Assembly: GCA_020692205.1 (NCBI GenBank) | Contig: JAIMKV010000030.1 | Span: 1 to 51,330 of the forward strand | DNA: 51,330 nucleotides | Direction of reading: 5' to 3' | Origin: Myxosarcina sp. GA_180221_E-2-1-MAG-40_15 | GTDB lineage: Bacteria > Cyanobacteriota > Cyanobacteriia > Cyanobacteriales > Xenococcaceae | Shown here: piece by piece, positions 35,841 through 44,427 of the stretch | How positions within the stretch are numbered: position 1 is the first letter of the stretch | Layout: each line of letters opens with the position of its first letter | The notes under the pieces: model-generated | The model's database searches: none | What the model saw: the letters and a program-made list of their open reading frames with translations, nothing else | What the model was told of the DNA's origin: nothing | Made by a program: the position numbers and the translations under genes

Positions 35841-37316
35841 ATGTCTGAATTTAATGGCGTGATGATGCAGTACTTCCACTGGTATAACGAACCTGATGGC
35901 AGCCTGTGGAATCAATTGGCTCAAAGTGCTGCGGATTTAGCTAAAGCTGGTATTACTTCATTGTGGCTACCCCCTGCTTATAAAGGTACTGGCGGTGGTT
36001 ACGATGTAGGTTATGGCGTTTACGATATCTTCGATCTGGGCGAGTTTGACCAAAAAGGCTCAGTCAGAACTAAATACGGCACCAAAGAAGAGTATGTTAA
36101 TGCAATTAAAATAGCTAAAGAAGCAGGCATTCGCATCTATGCAGATGTGGTCTTAAATCATAAACTTGGTGCCGATCATGAGGAAGAAGTTGAAGCTACT
36201 CCTTTCGATCCTCATAATCGTCATCAGGCTATCGGCGACTTGCAAAAAGTCAAAACTTGGACACACTTTACTTTTCCTGGACGCAAGGGCAAATATTCTA
36301 GCTTAGAGTGGCACTGGTGGCATTTTGACGCTGTTGACTACAATGCCTATGACGGAGACGCTGATGCAATTTATTTATTTAAGGATAAACAGTTTGATGA
36401 ACAAGTAGATTTAGAAAAAGGTTCATTTGCCTACCTCATGGGTTGCGACCTTGATATGGAACATCCAGAGGTAAGAGGTGAGTTAAAATACTGGGGTGAA
36501 TGGTATATTGATACCACCGACGTTGATGGTTTCCGTTTTGATGCAGTTAAGCACGTCAAGGCAGGATTCTTTCCTGAATGGTTAAATCACGTCAGAAAAT
36601 ATTCGGGCAAGCCTTTATTTGCCGTAGGGGAATATTGGTCTAATGAAATAGAAGCCCTACATCATTTTATTGATGTTACGGGTGGAGATGTGGCTTTATT
36701 TGATGCGCCTTTACACTACAACTTTACCGAAGCCAGTAAAACAGGTAATAACTTTGATATGCGTCAAATATTTGATGGCACATTAGTTAAAGATCAGCCT
36801 ACTTTAGCCGTAACCCTGGTCGAAAATCACGATTCGCAACCTTTGCAATCTTTAGAATCAGTAGTTGAAGCTTGGTTTAAACCTCTAGCTTATGCCTTAA
36901 TTCTGTTGCGAAGAGACGGCTACCCCTGTATCTTTTATGCAGATTACTATGGCACACATTACAAAGATACTGGGAAAGATGGACAGGAATATGAAATCTT
37001 TATGGACTCTCATAAATGGCTAATTGATAAGTTCCTAGAAGCTCGTCAAGAATATGCTTACGGTGAGCAGTATGATTATTTTGACCATGCTAATACCCTC
37101 GGTTGGACAAGACTTGGCGATGAATCGCATCCTGGAGGAATGGCTGTGGTGCTAAGCAACGGTGGCGAAGGTACTAAGTGGATGGAAGTGGGTCAAGCTA
37201 ATCAAACTTATATCGATTTAACCGAACATATCGATGAACCCATAGTTACCAATGATGAAGGTTGGGCGGAATTTCGTTGCCCAGCAGGTTCAGTCTCGGT
37301 TTGGGTACCTCAATAA
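35841..37316 (+). CDS. amyA: Alpha-amylase, intracellular GH13 type
   Basis: The protein has 491 residues, no signal peptide and starts MSEFNGVMMQYFHWYNEPDG, as cytoplasmic GH13 subfamily 5 enzymes do. Conserved regions are ADVVLNHK (~101-108), GFRFDAVKHV with nucleophile Asp234, AVGEYW with acid/base Glu264, and VENHDS with Asp331. It hydrolyses alpha-1,4 links in glycogen or maltodextrin, so it should act in glycogen turnover. An AGGAG motif precedes the ATG, and a good terminator follows at 37406-37436, so it is a single-gene unit. It appears complete. Confidence 0.94.
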   Translation: MSEFNGVMMQYFHWYNEPDGSLWNQLAQSAADLAKAGITSLWLPPAYKGTGGGYDVGYGVYDIFDLGEFDQKGSVRTKYGTKEEYVNAIKIAKEAGIRIYADVVLNHKLGADHEEEVEATPFDPHNRHQAIGDLQKVKTWTHFTFPGRKGKYSSLEWHWWHFDAVDYNAYDGDADAIYLFKDKQFDEQVDLEKGSFAYLMGCDLDMEHPEVRGELKYWGEWYIDTTDVDGFRFDAVKHVKAGFFPEWLNHVRKYSGKPLFAVGEYWSNEIEALHHFIDVTGGDVALFDAPLHYNFTEASKTGNNFDMRQIFDGTLVKDQPTLAVTLVENHDSQPLQSLESVVEAWFKPLAYALILLRRDGYPCIFYADYYGTHYKDTGKDGQEYEIFMDSHKWLIDKFLEARQEYAYGEQYDYFDHANTLGWTRLGDESHPGGMAVVLSNGGEGTKWMEVGQANQTYIDLTEHIDEPIVTNDEGWAEFRCPAGSVSVWVPQ

Positions 37317-37405
37317 ATAGAGATCTTGCAGCTTAATGAACAGCTAGAGAGTGTTTTTGACAACTAATGGTGAATTGAGCTAGATAGCAAGTTTAATTTA
37401 GAACG

Positions 37406-37436
37406 CCTGTACCTTTAAAAGTGCAGGTATTTTTTT
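37406..37436 (+). terminator. Rho-independent terminator after the amylase gene
   Basis: The stem is CCTGTAC/GTGCAGG (one G-U) with loop CTTTAAAA-type sequence. It is followed by TATTTTTT. It lies 90 bp after the amylase stop. Confidence 0.75.
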
Positions 37437-37514
37437 GCCAAAATATACCCAACAATGGATTTAGTCCCATTGATAATTGCGCTAAGTTGAGTCAGGTTAA
37501 ATCAAAAAACAAAC

Positions 37515-38747
37515 ATGAACACTCATATACTCAGCCTGTTAGTGATTGGCTTACTGCTACTAGCAGTGACATTAGGTTCGGGTTGGATTGAGCGTCTGCC
37601 TCTTTCTTACGCCATAATTTATTTATTTGTTGGTGTTTTACTAGGTACTTACGGCTTCGGACTAGTTAATATGAGACCCAATGCCGAATTTTTAGAAAGA
37701 TTAGCTGAGTTTGTCGTCATTGTCTCGGTATTTGGCTGCGGACTAAAAATTAATCGCCCGCTCAAGCTTTGGGCTTGGCAATCCACGATTAGGTTGATTG
37801 GCTTGTTGATGCCGATATCCATCTTTGCCTTAGCAGCGATCGCTCATTATTTTTTGGGTATGGGTTGGGGTGCTGCGGTGTTGTTAGGGGCAATTCTCGC
37901 GCCAACTGACCCCGTATTGGCTTCAGAGGTGCAGCTAGCCCATGTTAAAGATCAGGATGAATTACGTTTTGCTCTAACTTCTGAAGGGGGTTTGAATGAT
38001 GCTCTAGCGTTTCCCTTTGTCTATTTTGGTCTTTATTGGTACAAAGATCCAAACCTAAATAACTGGATTCAAAAATGGGCGGCGATCGATCTGCTGTGGG
38101 CGATCATTGCTGGTATAGTCATGGGCATTCTGGTGGCAAAGACAGTTGCCTGGATTGATCGCACTTTACAAAAACATCGTCCAGCCAACGATCTTTTAGA
38201 GGACTTTGTTGCTTTAAGCACTATTTTACTAACTTACTCTCTAACTGAATTAGTTAATGGTTATGGATTTTTAGCCGTATTTGTGGCGGGTTTGGTAGTC
38301 CAGCGCGGCTATTATAGTCATCCAGAGAAGCGAATACAGCAATTAGAATTTACTGAACAGATTGAAAAACTTTTAGAGGTAACAGCAATTATCATTCTCG
38401 GCACCATGTTATTAGCTGAACCAATGGTTAACTATGCAGGGCAATCTTTATTGATCGCAGGATTATTATTTTTGCTCGTACGCCCTGTTGGAGTTTGGCT
38501 TAGTACCTTAGGCGCAAATCTACCTAAGCAAACTCGCAGCCTGATGGGTTGGTTTGGTATTCGTGGATTGGGTTCAATTTACTATTTGACTTATGCTTTA
38601 GGTAAAGGCTTGACAGGAGAGGTCGCCGAGCAAATTTCTTGGATTACCTATACGGTGATTGTATTGTCGATAATTCTTCATGGTATTACTGCTGCGCCTT
38701 TGATGGCTTGGTATCAAAAGTCATACAGAACCCCAAATCTCTCATAG
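37515..38747 (+). CDS. Cation/proton antiporter (CPA family)
   Basis: The protein has 410 residues and about 12 membrane helices. It carries the CPA core motif LGAILAPTDPVLASEV (~133-148) and TSEGGLNDALAFPFVYFGL (~166-184), the Asp/Glu-containing helices of Na+/H+ exchangers. A later GWFGIRGLGSIYYL motif is typical of CPA1-like members. It exchanges Na+ or K+ for protons at the plasma or thylakoid membrane. It has no long cytosolic tail. The role is likely pH or salt homeostasis; ion specificity cannot be read from sequence. Confidence 0.92.
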   Translation: MNTHILSLLVIGLLLLAVTLGSGWIERLPLSYAIIYLFVGVLLGTYGFGLVNMRPNAEFLERLAEFVVIVSVFGCGLKINRPLKLWAWQSTIRLIGLLMPISIFALAAIAHYFLGMGWGAAVLLGAILAPTDPVLASEVQLAHVKDQDELRFALTSEGGLNDALAFPFVYFGLYWYKDPNLNNWIQKWAAIDLLWAIIAGIVMGILVAKTVAWIDRTLQKHRPANDLLEDFVALSTILLTYSLTELVNGYGFLAVFVAGLVVQRGYYSHPEKRIQQLEFTEQIEKLLEVTAIIILGTMLLAEPMVNYAGQSLLIAGLLFLLVRPVGVWLSTLGANLPKQTRSLMGWFGIRGLGSIYYLTYALGKGLTGEVAEQISWITYTVIVLSIILHGITAAPLMAWYQKSYRTPNLS

Positions 38748-38792
38748 CTGATTGAGCGATTGGTAAAAACAGGCGTAGAGTATTGAAAGTGT

Positions 38793-38905
38793 GACGTACA
38801 AAATAATGAGGACAGGGGTTCTGATCTTGGTTTAGAACCCCTGTCCGTAATGTTCGTAGCTAAAAGCTAATAGCCCTTCTTCGGGTTCAGCAACACCAAT
38901 TTTTT
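38793..38905. mobile_element. MITE-like element, second copy, carrying a long hairpin
   Basis: It shares GACGTACAAAAT (left part), TGTTCGTAGCTA and TTCAGCAACACCAATTTTT (right end) with the element at 21487-21619. The sequence between differs: here it holds a 13-bp perfect hairpin. The left terminal repeat is not preserved. It sits between two convergent genes. Confidence 0.5.
38810..38846. terminator. Perfect 13-bp hairpin between convergent genes
   Basis: GGACAGGGGTTCT (38810-38822) pairs exactly with AGAACCCCTGTCC (38834-38846) over an 11-nt loop. It lies between the antiporter gene and the convergent prohibitin-like gene, so it could end transcripts from both sides, though no T-run follows. 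It is embedded in a repeat element. Confidence 0.55.
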
Positions 38906-38932
38906 GTCTGTTGATGATTTGACTATTATCCA

Positions 38933-39775
38933 TTACTGTTGAACATCGCCAAGATTAAACAAAAAAGGAACACCTGCTTGCTCTTTTCCTCCCATTACTA
39001 AGACTTTGGGCATTTGAGAACCACCGTCTCTCCAGGCTTGAATTGCTTCTTTTTGTAAAACTAGTTGACCGCCTTCAGCTTTTAAGGTTTCAGCTAGCAA
39101 CCTTTGAGCTTCTGCTCTACCCGTGGCACGGTTGATATCAGCTTGTGCAGTTTGTTCTGCTTCTTGAGCCACGTAAACAGCTCTTTTAGATCTCTGTTCG
39201 GCGATTTGTTTCTCCTCTACTGCCTTGGCAAACTCAGGGGAAAAGTCTAAATCGATTACACTGGTATCAAGTACGATAATTCCATATTTTTCGAGTCTTT
39301 CACTCAAAGCATTATCAAAATCTTGCTTAAGTTCATTTCTTTTCGTAATCGCTTCTTCTACGGTTCTTCGGGCAGCAGCAATCTTAAAGGATTCCTGAGT
39401 TTGGGGGGCAATAATTTTCGAGACAATATTGGCTAATGTTCCTTGTTTTCTGCGGACTTCGACGACTAACAGGGGATCGAGACGAAAGTTAATCGCAAAA
39501 CGAGCTGATAAATCCTGGAGATCTTTAGTCGAACTTTGTGCTGGAACTTCAAATTTTTGCACAGTCAGATCGTAGATATCTACAGCGGAAATCAAAGGTG
39601 GTTTAAAATGAATTCCCTCCAGCAAGACTCCATCTCTGGCTTTTCCTAAAATGCTAATTACTCCTGCCTGACCAGGATTAAGAATGACAAAGCCATTAAA
39701 CCCAATCAATAGTATTAATACTGTCAAGATTATGGGTATCAACAGCCTATCGTTTAAAGAAAATTGTTTTTTCAA
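38933..39775 (-). CDS. SPFH/prohibitin-family membrane protein
   Basis: The protein has 280 residues. One N-terminal membrane helix (~13-33, IPIILTVLILLIGFNGFVIL) is followed by an SPFH domain (NPGQAGVISILGKARDGVLL, then GIHFKPPLISAVDIYDLTVQ) and a coiled-coil tail rich in Ala/Glu/Gln (EKQIAEQRSKRAVYVAQEAE). Prohibitins form large membrane rings that scaffold proteins and modulate FtsH-type proteases. The only suitable start is a TTG at 39775, with TAGGAAAG upstream. The gene is full length and seems to be followed by a hairpin. Confidence 0.93.
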   Translation of the reverse strand: MKKQFSLNDRLLIPIILTVLILLIGFNGFVILNPGQAGVISILGKARDGVLLEGIHFKPPLISAVDIYDLTVQKFEVPAQSSTKDLQDLSARFAINFRLDPLLVVEVRRKQGTLANIVSKIIAPQTQESFKIAAARRTVEEAITKRNELKQDFDNALSERLEKYGIIVLDTSVIDLDFSPEFAKAVEEKQIAEQRSKRAVYVAQEAEQTAQADINRATGRAEAQRLLAETLKAEGGQLVLQKEAIQAWRDGGSQMPKVLVMGGKEQAGVPFLFNLGDVQQ

Positions 39776-39820
39776 GTTTTACTTTCCTAAGTTTTAAATA
39801 ATACCTAGCAAATATAATGA

Positions 39821-39934
39821 CTACTTAGTTGGCGGACCATCATATCTTTTGGGATCTTTTTTGGGTTTTTTAGTTCCGTCTGATTGCTTCTTGGGCTTTT
39901 TGGATTCTTTGTTGCCTCTTTTTTTATCTCCCAT
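39821..39934 (-). CDS. Small lysine-rich protein, 37 residues
   Basis: A short frame reads MGDKKRGNKESKKPKKQSDG and ends KRYDGPPTK. About one third of the residues are Lys. GAGG lies just before the ATG (GAGGAATCATG). The RGNKE.KKPKK core resembles very small basic proteins found in many bacteria, whose function is unknown; nucleic-acid or ribosome binding is a guess. It lies 45 bp upstream of the prohibitin-like gene on the same strand and may be cotranscribed. Confidence 0.65.
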   Translation of the reverse strand: MGDKKRGNKESKKPKKQSDGTKKPKKDPKRYDGPPTK

Positions 39935-40078
39935 GATTCCTCAATTAAATACCTAATATAAATAAGTGCAATGATTCGTTATTATTCATAAATCTAGAAA
40001 AGATGAAGTAATATCTGTAGTCAAACTAAGAACTCGTTATGTTAATCGAATCTCAGCTTTTTCTACAGGCATAGACCA

Positions 40079-40438
40079 TCAACCTTCAATTGGATATTTA
40101 GCCTTTTTCCAAGCAGTTAAACCACCAATTAATTCTGAAACGTTTTGATAACCAACTTGGCGCAGTTTGTTGGCTGCTACAGCAGTTTGCTGATCTGTCT
40201 CTGCGTAAACATAAATATCGCGGTTTAATTCGAGACTAGAAAGAGTCAAATCGGCAGGCTCGTCCATTGGCATAGGAATAGAACCCACAATATGAGTACT
40301 GTCAAATAGTGTTCTTGGTCTGACATCAATGATAGTTAGAGCTGGTTCACCCCAATCAAGACGTTTTTTCAGACTATCAACGCGAGACTTATTTTTAATT
40401 GGTTCGGGAGTAGGAATGAATTGAGAAAATAGAGCCAT
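40079..40438 (-). CDS. Rhodanese-like protein lacking the catalytic Cys
   Basis: The protein has 119 residues and one rhodanese domain (LTIIDVRPRTLFDSTHIVGS, then IPMPMDEPADL and VSELIGGLTAWKKAKYPI). The active-site loop, normally YC.xGxRS, reads YVYAETDQQTA, so the sulfur-accepting Cys is missing. It cannot act as a sulfurtransferase and is likely a binding or regulatory version. It lies downstream of nblA on the same strand. An ATG start is used. Confidence 0.85.
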   Translation of the reverse strand: MALFSQFIPTPEPIKNKSRVDSLKKRLDWGEPALTIIDVRPRTLFDSTHIVGSIPMPMDEPADLTLSSLELNRDIYVYAETDQQTAVAANKLRQVGYQNVSELIGGLTAWKKAKYPIEG

Positions 40439-40596
40439 GATTTTTATTTAGTAATGTGCTGAACTGAACTCTAAATGCTTGAAAAGTAGAGTTTTAACCG
40501 TGAATTAGTAATTGTCGACGCTGTTGATTGATGCAGATCAAATTAATGTCTCTCAAGCACAGCAACACCTTCTGTTTAATTTATTTAAAAATGGTG

Positions 40597-40776
40597 TCAG
40601 AGTCTAGATTCCATTCGTGGAGTAAAAAATGCTGATACATTTTTTTTAATCATAATTTGCCGATGTAGCTCAATTAAGAATCCTTGAGCTTGCTCGCGAG
40701 ACATCAGCTTTACTTGGTCGGCAAATCTTTTAAGTTTAAATTCTTGCTCTAGAGATAGTTGATTTGGTTGATTCAT
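40597..40776 (-). CDS. nblA: Phycobilisome degradation protein NblA
   Basis: This 59-residue protein matches NblA closely: MNQPNQLSLEQEFKLKRFAD, VKLMSREQAQGFLIELHRQI and MIKKN. NblA binds phycobiliproteins and hands them to the Clp protease when nitrogen, sulfur or light conditions demand phycobilisome breakdown. AAGGAG lies 8 nt before the ATG. The C-terminus (VSAFFTPRMESRL) differs from the usual YQ.FLKHEW-type end, so this may be a divergent paralogue. Its neighbour on the same strand is the Psb34-like gene. Confidence 0.88.
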   Translation of the reverse strand: MNQPNQLSLEQEFKLKRFADQVKLMSREQAQGFLIELHRQIMIKKNVSAFFTPRMESRL

Positions 40777-40868
40777 TACTGACTCCTTTTCTTAGTACTA
40801 GGGCGAATAGAGGATCAATACTGGCTAAATATTTAGGACTGGAATGAAATACTTAGCTTTGCCTACGC

Positions 40869-41174
40869 CTAGCTGACAGTAAATGTAATCAGTAACGTGA
40901 TCACAACCAGTAGTGTAGCTCCTAATCCTTGAAAGATATAACTCTTTTGTTTTTCTGGTGATGGATAGTTGCCTATGACTATATCGGGTTCAGTTGCGTA
41001 GTTATTAATAAATCCTTCATCATCTACGGTATAACCTTGAGAAATAAATGTCTTGCGAGCAAAATCTGTATTTGCTTTTACTTCCGCTGGGATTAATTCA
41101 CTTCCATCACTATTATGATGCGCTACTACCTTTTTTTCAAGGATGATGGTGTTAGGAATATTTAGTTTGTTCAT
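40869..41174 (-). CDS. Psb34 / ssl1498-family light-harvesting-like protein
   Basis: The protein has 101 residues. The C-terminal ~55 match the ssl1498/Psb34 family: YTVDDEGFINNYATEPDIVI, then PSPEKQKSYIFQG and one membrane helix (ATLLVVITLLITFTV). Psb34 binds photosystem II intermediates near CP47 at the site competed for by Hlip proteins. The N-terminal ~45 residues (a soluble segment with ILEKKVVAHHNSDGSELIPA) are longer than in the classical ~57-residue form. It is upstream of nblA on the same strand. Confidence 0.75.
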   Translation of the reverse strand: MNKLNIPNTIILEKKVVAHHNSDGSELIPAEVKANTDFARKTFISQGYTVDDEGFINNYATEPDIVIGNYPSPEKQKSYIFQGLGATLLVVITLLITFTVS

Positions 41175-41347
41175 GTTAAAAGCATAACATTTTTAAATAA
41201 ATCTTGCTTAAAACACAACTATTAGATGTTGTGCATTTTGATTAAGTATTTATAACAACGCAGGTAAGCAAGTTAATTAGGTGGTTTTTATTATGCTTAA
41301 ACTGTGTGATTGAACAAAATAGCTTAAGTCTTTTAAGCGCAAGAATT

Positions 41348-41554
41348 TTAATCAGCTAAATCGACTAAAGTTTCTGATTTAAACCAGATAATACCTGAAC
41401 TCGAATAGCAATCGCGTTTGCCAAGAAATACTGATAATTTTATGTTAGTTATATCTGAAGTAGAAATGTATTTTACAGTGCATACCTGCATTCTATTTTT
41501 GCAGTAGGCAATAATGCGATCGCCAATCAGAATATTTGCGGCTTTAATTTTCAT
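41348..41554 (-). CDS. Small hypothetical protein, 68 residues
   Basis: The ATG at 41554 is preferred to a GTG three codons earlier. It reads MKIKAANILIGDRIIAYCKN and ends WFKSETLVDLAD. The beta-rich pattern (IGDRI.AY....QVCTVKYI) looks like a small SH3- or barrel-like fold. I recognise no family. It stands alone between the Psb34-like gene and a plus-strand stress gene. Confidence 0.5.
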   Translation of the reverse strand: MKIKAANILIGDRIIAYCKNRMQVCTVKYISTSDITNIKLSVFLGKRDCYSSSGIIWFKSETLVDLAD

Positions 41555-41836
41555 ATAAATCACGGGTTTAAGTTATTCCGTTGGACACAATCTATCTTTA
41601 GATATAAATTGAATAAGTCTGAGAGGATATTTAAAGTCAATCAGATGTTTTAAGGCTACTTATTGAGTATAAAATACTTATGATGACTGTGCCTTAGATA
41701 GATGATCTGACTTAGAGATAATGTAATTATTGTAGACGACAACCAACAAAACTTCAGCTAGTTTTTAGAGCGTCTAATCAACTTGACAACTTTAGCTGAG
41801 ACTTTTGCTGACACTACGTAAGAATTAAGAGTAACG

Positions 41837-42832
41837 ATGGTAACAAGCAATAATTTAAACAATCATTTTTATAAACGCGCTGCTGGTTTATTTTATAGCA
41901 GAGATGAAGCAGAAGCAGCAGTGCGCGCTCTCCAAGATGCGGGTTATGACATGGATCGAGTATCGGTCATTGCTAAAGATGCAGATACAATTGGTGGTCA
42001 CGAAACTACTGAAGAAGTAGGTAATAAGGCAGATGATGGTGCAGCTACTGGAGCCGTAACTGGTGGAGCATTGGGCGGTATCACTGGTTTGTTGGTTGGA
42101 TTAGGTGCCTTGGCTATTCCTGGCATTGGACCAATCCTTTTGGCTGGTGCAGAAGCAACAGCGATCGCAACTACGTTAGCGGGTGCAGGTATTGGTGCTG
42201 CAGCTGGGGGATTAATTGGCGCTTTGATCGGCTTAGGTATTCCTGAAGAGAAAGCCAAAGTTTACAATGACCGCGTCAAGGGTGGCAGTTTCCTGGTCAT
42301 AGTCAACGGTACAGCAGCCGAAATTGCCCGTGCTGAAACAATCATGCAGCACAACGGCGTAGAAGAATTTGGCATCTACGATGTTCCTGGTGCTAGAGCA
42401 ACTGCAGTTCATGATGTTGACGAAGATATTAGAACTAGAGCCGATATTGCCGACGATGAGAAAATTAGACTATACGAAGAACGTCTGATGGTTAACAAGC
42501 ATCGCGACAAAGCGGGAGAAGTTTCCATTGGTAAGCGAGTCGAAACTGAGACAGCAAGTGTTTCTGTACCTGTAGAAAAAGAGCGTATTGTGATCGAACG
42601 TTCGGACGCTACTGCTGGTAATGTAGTTGCTCCTGGTACAGCTAATTTTGCTGAGGGAAAAGTAGCAGAAGTTGAACTTTACGAAGAAACTGCCGAGATC
42701 CAAAAACAAGCTTTTGTACGTGAGGAAGTAAGCGTCCGCAAAGAAGTAGACCAAGAAAATGTACAGGCGCGTGAAACCATTCGTCGTGAAGAATTGGAAG
42801 TGGAAGCCGACGGTGATGTAATCGAACGATAA
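41837..42832 (+). CDS. General-stress protein with glycine-zipper core and DUF2382 domain
   Basis: The protein has 331 residues. Residues ~12-50 form a GSP17M/YflT-type domain (AGLFYSRDEAEAAVRALQDA). Residues ~65-140 are Gly/Ala-rich membrane-type segments (GGALGGITGLLVGLGALAIP; GAGIGAAAGGLIGALIGLGI). Residues ~210-325 are a DUF2382 (YsnF/AvaK) domain (LYEERLMVNKHRDKAGEVSI, VETETASVSVPVEKER). DUF2382 proteins are linked to salt, desiccation and redox stress. Its DUF2382 block is closely similar to that of the gene at 48421, so they are paralogues. A strong terminator follows. Confidence 0.9.
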   Translation: MVTSNNLNNHFYKRAAGLFYSRDEAEAAVRALQDAGYDMDRVSVIAKDADTIGGHETTEEVGNKADDGAATGAVTGGALGGITGLLVGLGALAIPGIGPILLAGAEATAIATTLAGAGIGAAAGGLIGALIGLGIPEEKAKVYNDRVKGGSFLVIVNGTAAEIARAETIMQHNGVEEFGIYDVPGARATAVHDVDEDIRTRADIADDEKIRLYEERLMVNKHRDKAGEVSIGKRVETETASVSVPVEKERIVIERSDATAGNVVAPGTANFAEGKVAEVELYEETAEIQKQAFVREEVSVRKEVDQENVQARETIRREELEVEADGDVIER

Positions 42833-42859
42833 ACGTTCATCATTAAATATTATCTTGAG

Positions 42860-42897
42860 CATTTATCACTAAATATTTAGTGATAAATGTTTTGCTT
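42860..42897 (+). terminator. Terminator with a 30-bp perfect palindrome
   Basis: Bases 42860-42889 read the same on both strands (half-site CATTTATCACTAAAT) and are followed by GTTTTGCTTT. It lies 27 bp after the stress-gene stop. The stem is AT-rich but long. Confidence 0.65.
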
Positions 42898-42981
42898 TGC
42901 CTAAGTTAAACAACTTATTGATTAAAAATTTTCACCAAGCTATAGCTACAATGTACAACCACTTTTTAATCATCTACCATC

Positions 42982-43512
42982 ATGTTTAGCAATCTCAATC
43001 CATTGATCGAAGTGCCAATAGCAGGCATCATTACCTACATTGCGATCATCATTATGCTGAGGTTATCGGGTAAACGGACTTTAGCTAAATGGAATTCTTT
43101 TGATTATGTGGTGACTGTTGCTTTCGGTTCAATTTTAGCCACTGCATTTTTATCAACTGAAGATGAATTTGGCAAAGACATTCTAGCTTTTGCTGTACTA
43201 GTACTGTTACAGTTTATCATTACCTGGATTTCTGTCCGCTGGTCAATTATTCAAAAACTAATTAAATCCGAACCAGCACTATTGCTCTATCGAGGAGAAA
43301 TGCAGCGCGATATTATGAAGCGAGAAAGAGTTGCTGAAGAGGAGATTTTGTCAGCACTGCGTAATAGTGGAGTATCGGCAATAGAAGATGCTGATGCGGT
43401 AATTCTCGAAACCGACGGCAGCTTTAGCGTCATCCAAAATATTGCTCATAGTGCTTCTGCACTTAAAGATGTTCGAGGATTTGACCGCACTAAGATGAAT
43501 TGCGCCAAATAA
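42982..43512 (+). CDS. DUF421 (YetF-like) membrane protein
   Basis: The protein has 176 residues. Three N-terminal membrane helices (~12-30, 42-60, 66-85) are followed by the soluble DUF421 domain with the usual SGKRTLAKWNSFDYVVTVAF, EPALLLYRGEM and ALRNSGVSAIEDADAVILET motifs. Family members are inner-membrane proteins tied to envelope and spore stress in Bacillus; the activity is not settled. It is followed by a membrane hydroxylase gene. Confidence 0.9.
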   Translation: MFSNLNPLIEVPIAGIITYIAIIIMLRLSGKRTLAKWNSFDYVVTVAFGSILATAFLSTEDEFGKDILAFAVLVLLQFIITWISVRWSIIQKLIKSEPALLLYRGEMQRDIMKRERVAEEEILSALRNSGVSAIEDADAVILETDGSFSVIQNIAHSASALKDVRGFDRTKMNCAK

Positions 43513-43649
43513 ACTATTAACTAAAGGTAATCATGATTTACTTGAAGATAGTTCATTAACAGAAAGTCTTCTTTCCTGCTGCGGAAAATAATTTCAAACT
43601 TTAAAAGTGCGCTCTTTTACTCATAGACAATTCAAACCTGCAAAATTTC

Positions 43650-44357
43650 ATGAAACTCTGGCTATACTATCTATTTGTCTTTTTCACCATTATTTTAGCG
43701 CGCTACTTTTTAATTGCTGGAGGCACTTACTGGTTATTCTATTTATCGGAGAATATCTCTTTTGCCAAACAATCTTCATCCAAGTCACCCAGTACTAAAT
43801 CAATTCAAAGAGACATTACTCTTTCCATCATCGCTACAGTTGCTTTAGCCATTTGTTCGGCATTAGTAATGTGGAGCTATAGTTTAGGTGGAACTCGTTT
43901 ATATAGTTCAGTAGATGATTATGGAAAGTGGTATCTAATTGTTAGCTTCTTAGGGGTAATTTTGTTACAGGATGCTAGCTATTATTTTTTTCATCGCGGA
44001 TTTCATCATCGGCTAATTTTCCCTTGGCTGCACCGTGGACATCATCAATCCAAATACCCAACTCCTTGGACATCTTTAGCACTTGACTTCCCCGAAGCAT
44101 TGCTTCAAGGTTTGTTTATGATCGCAGTAGTTTTTTTGATTCCGCTTCACGTTACTGTTTTATGCTTACTATTAATTACCATGACTATTTGGTCTTTAGT
44201 TAATCATCTTGGTTTTGAATTATTTCCGAGTTTTCCCAATCATTGGTTGGGAAAATGGTTGGTTAGTTCCGATCATCACTCTTTTCATCATCGTCATTAT
44301 TCTCGCCATTATGGACTGTATTTCACTTTTTGGGATCACATATTTGGGACTAACTAA
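43650..44357 (+). CDS. Fatty acid hydroxylase / sterol desaturase superfamily protein
   Basis: The protein has 235 residues and four or more membrane helices. The di-iron histidine clusters are present in order: HRGFHH (~114), HRGHH (~127-131) and SSDHHSFHHRHYSRHYG (~209-225). These enzymes hydroxylate or desaturate lipid-linked chains using O2. The substrate could be a carotenoid, sterol-like lipid or fatty chain and cannot be told from sequence. It is 9 kb from the lipid locus, and no direct link is shown. Confidence 0.9.
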   Translation: MKLWLYYLFVFFTIILARYFLIAGGTYWLFYLSENISFAKQSSSKSPSTKSIQRDITLSIIATVALAICSALVMWSYSLGGTRLYSSVDDYGKWYLIVSFLGVILLQDASYYFFHRGFHHRLIFPWLHRGHHQSKYPTPWTSLALDFPEALLQGLFMIAVVFLIPLHVTVLCLLLITMTIWSLVNHLGFELFPSFPNHWLGKWLVSSDHHSFHHRHYSRHYGLYFTFWDHIFGTN

Positions 44358-44427
44358 TAGCTAAAAACCTTTAAATGTTTTTAATCGTAAAGAAATTTGG
44401 TTGAAAGGTCATACAAGGCCAGTATCT

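Noticed and set aside
42470-42862. Long antisense frames within the DUF2382 genes (also 48910-49302)
   Set aside because: They mirror the conserved DUF2382 codons on the other strand, which explains their length and mutual similarity.
43607-43798. Plus-strand frame before and over the hydroxylase start
   Set aside because: It overlaps the hydroxylase in another frame and shows no family features.
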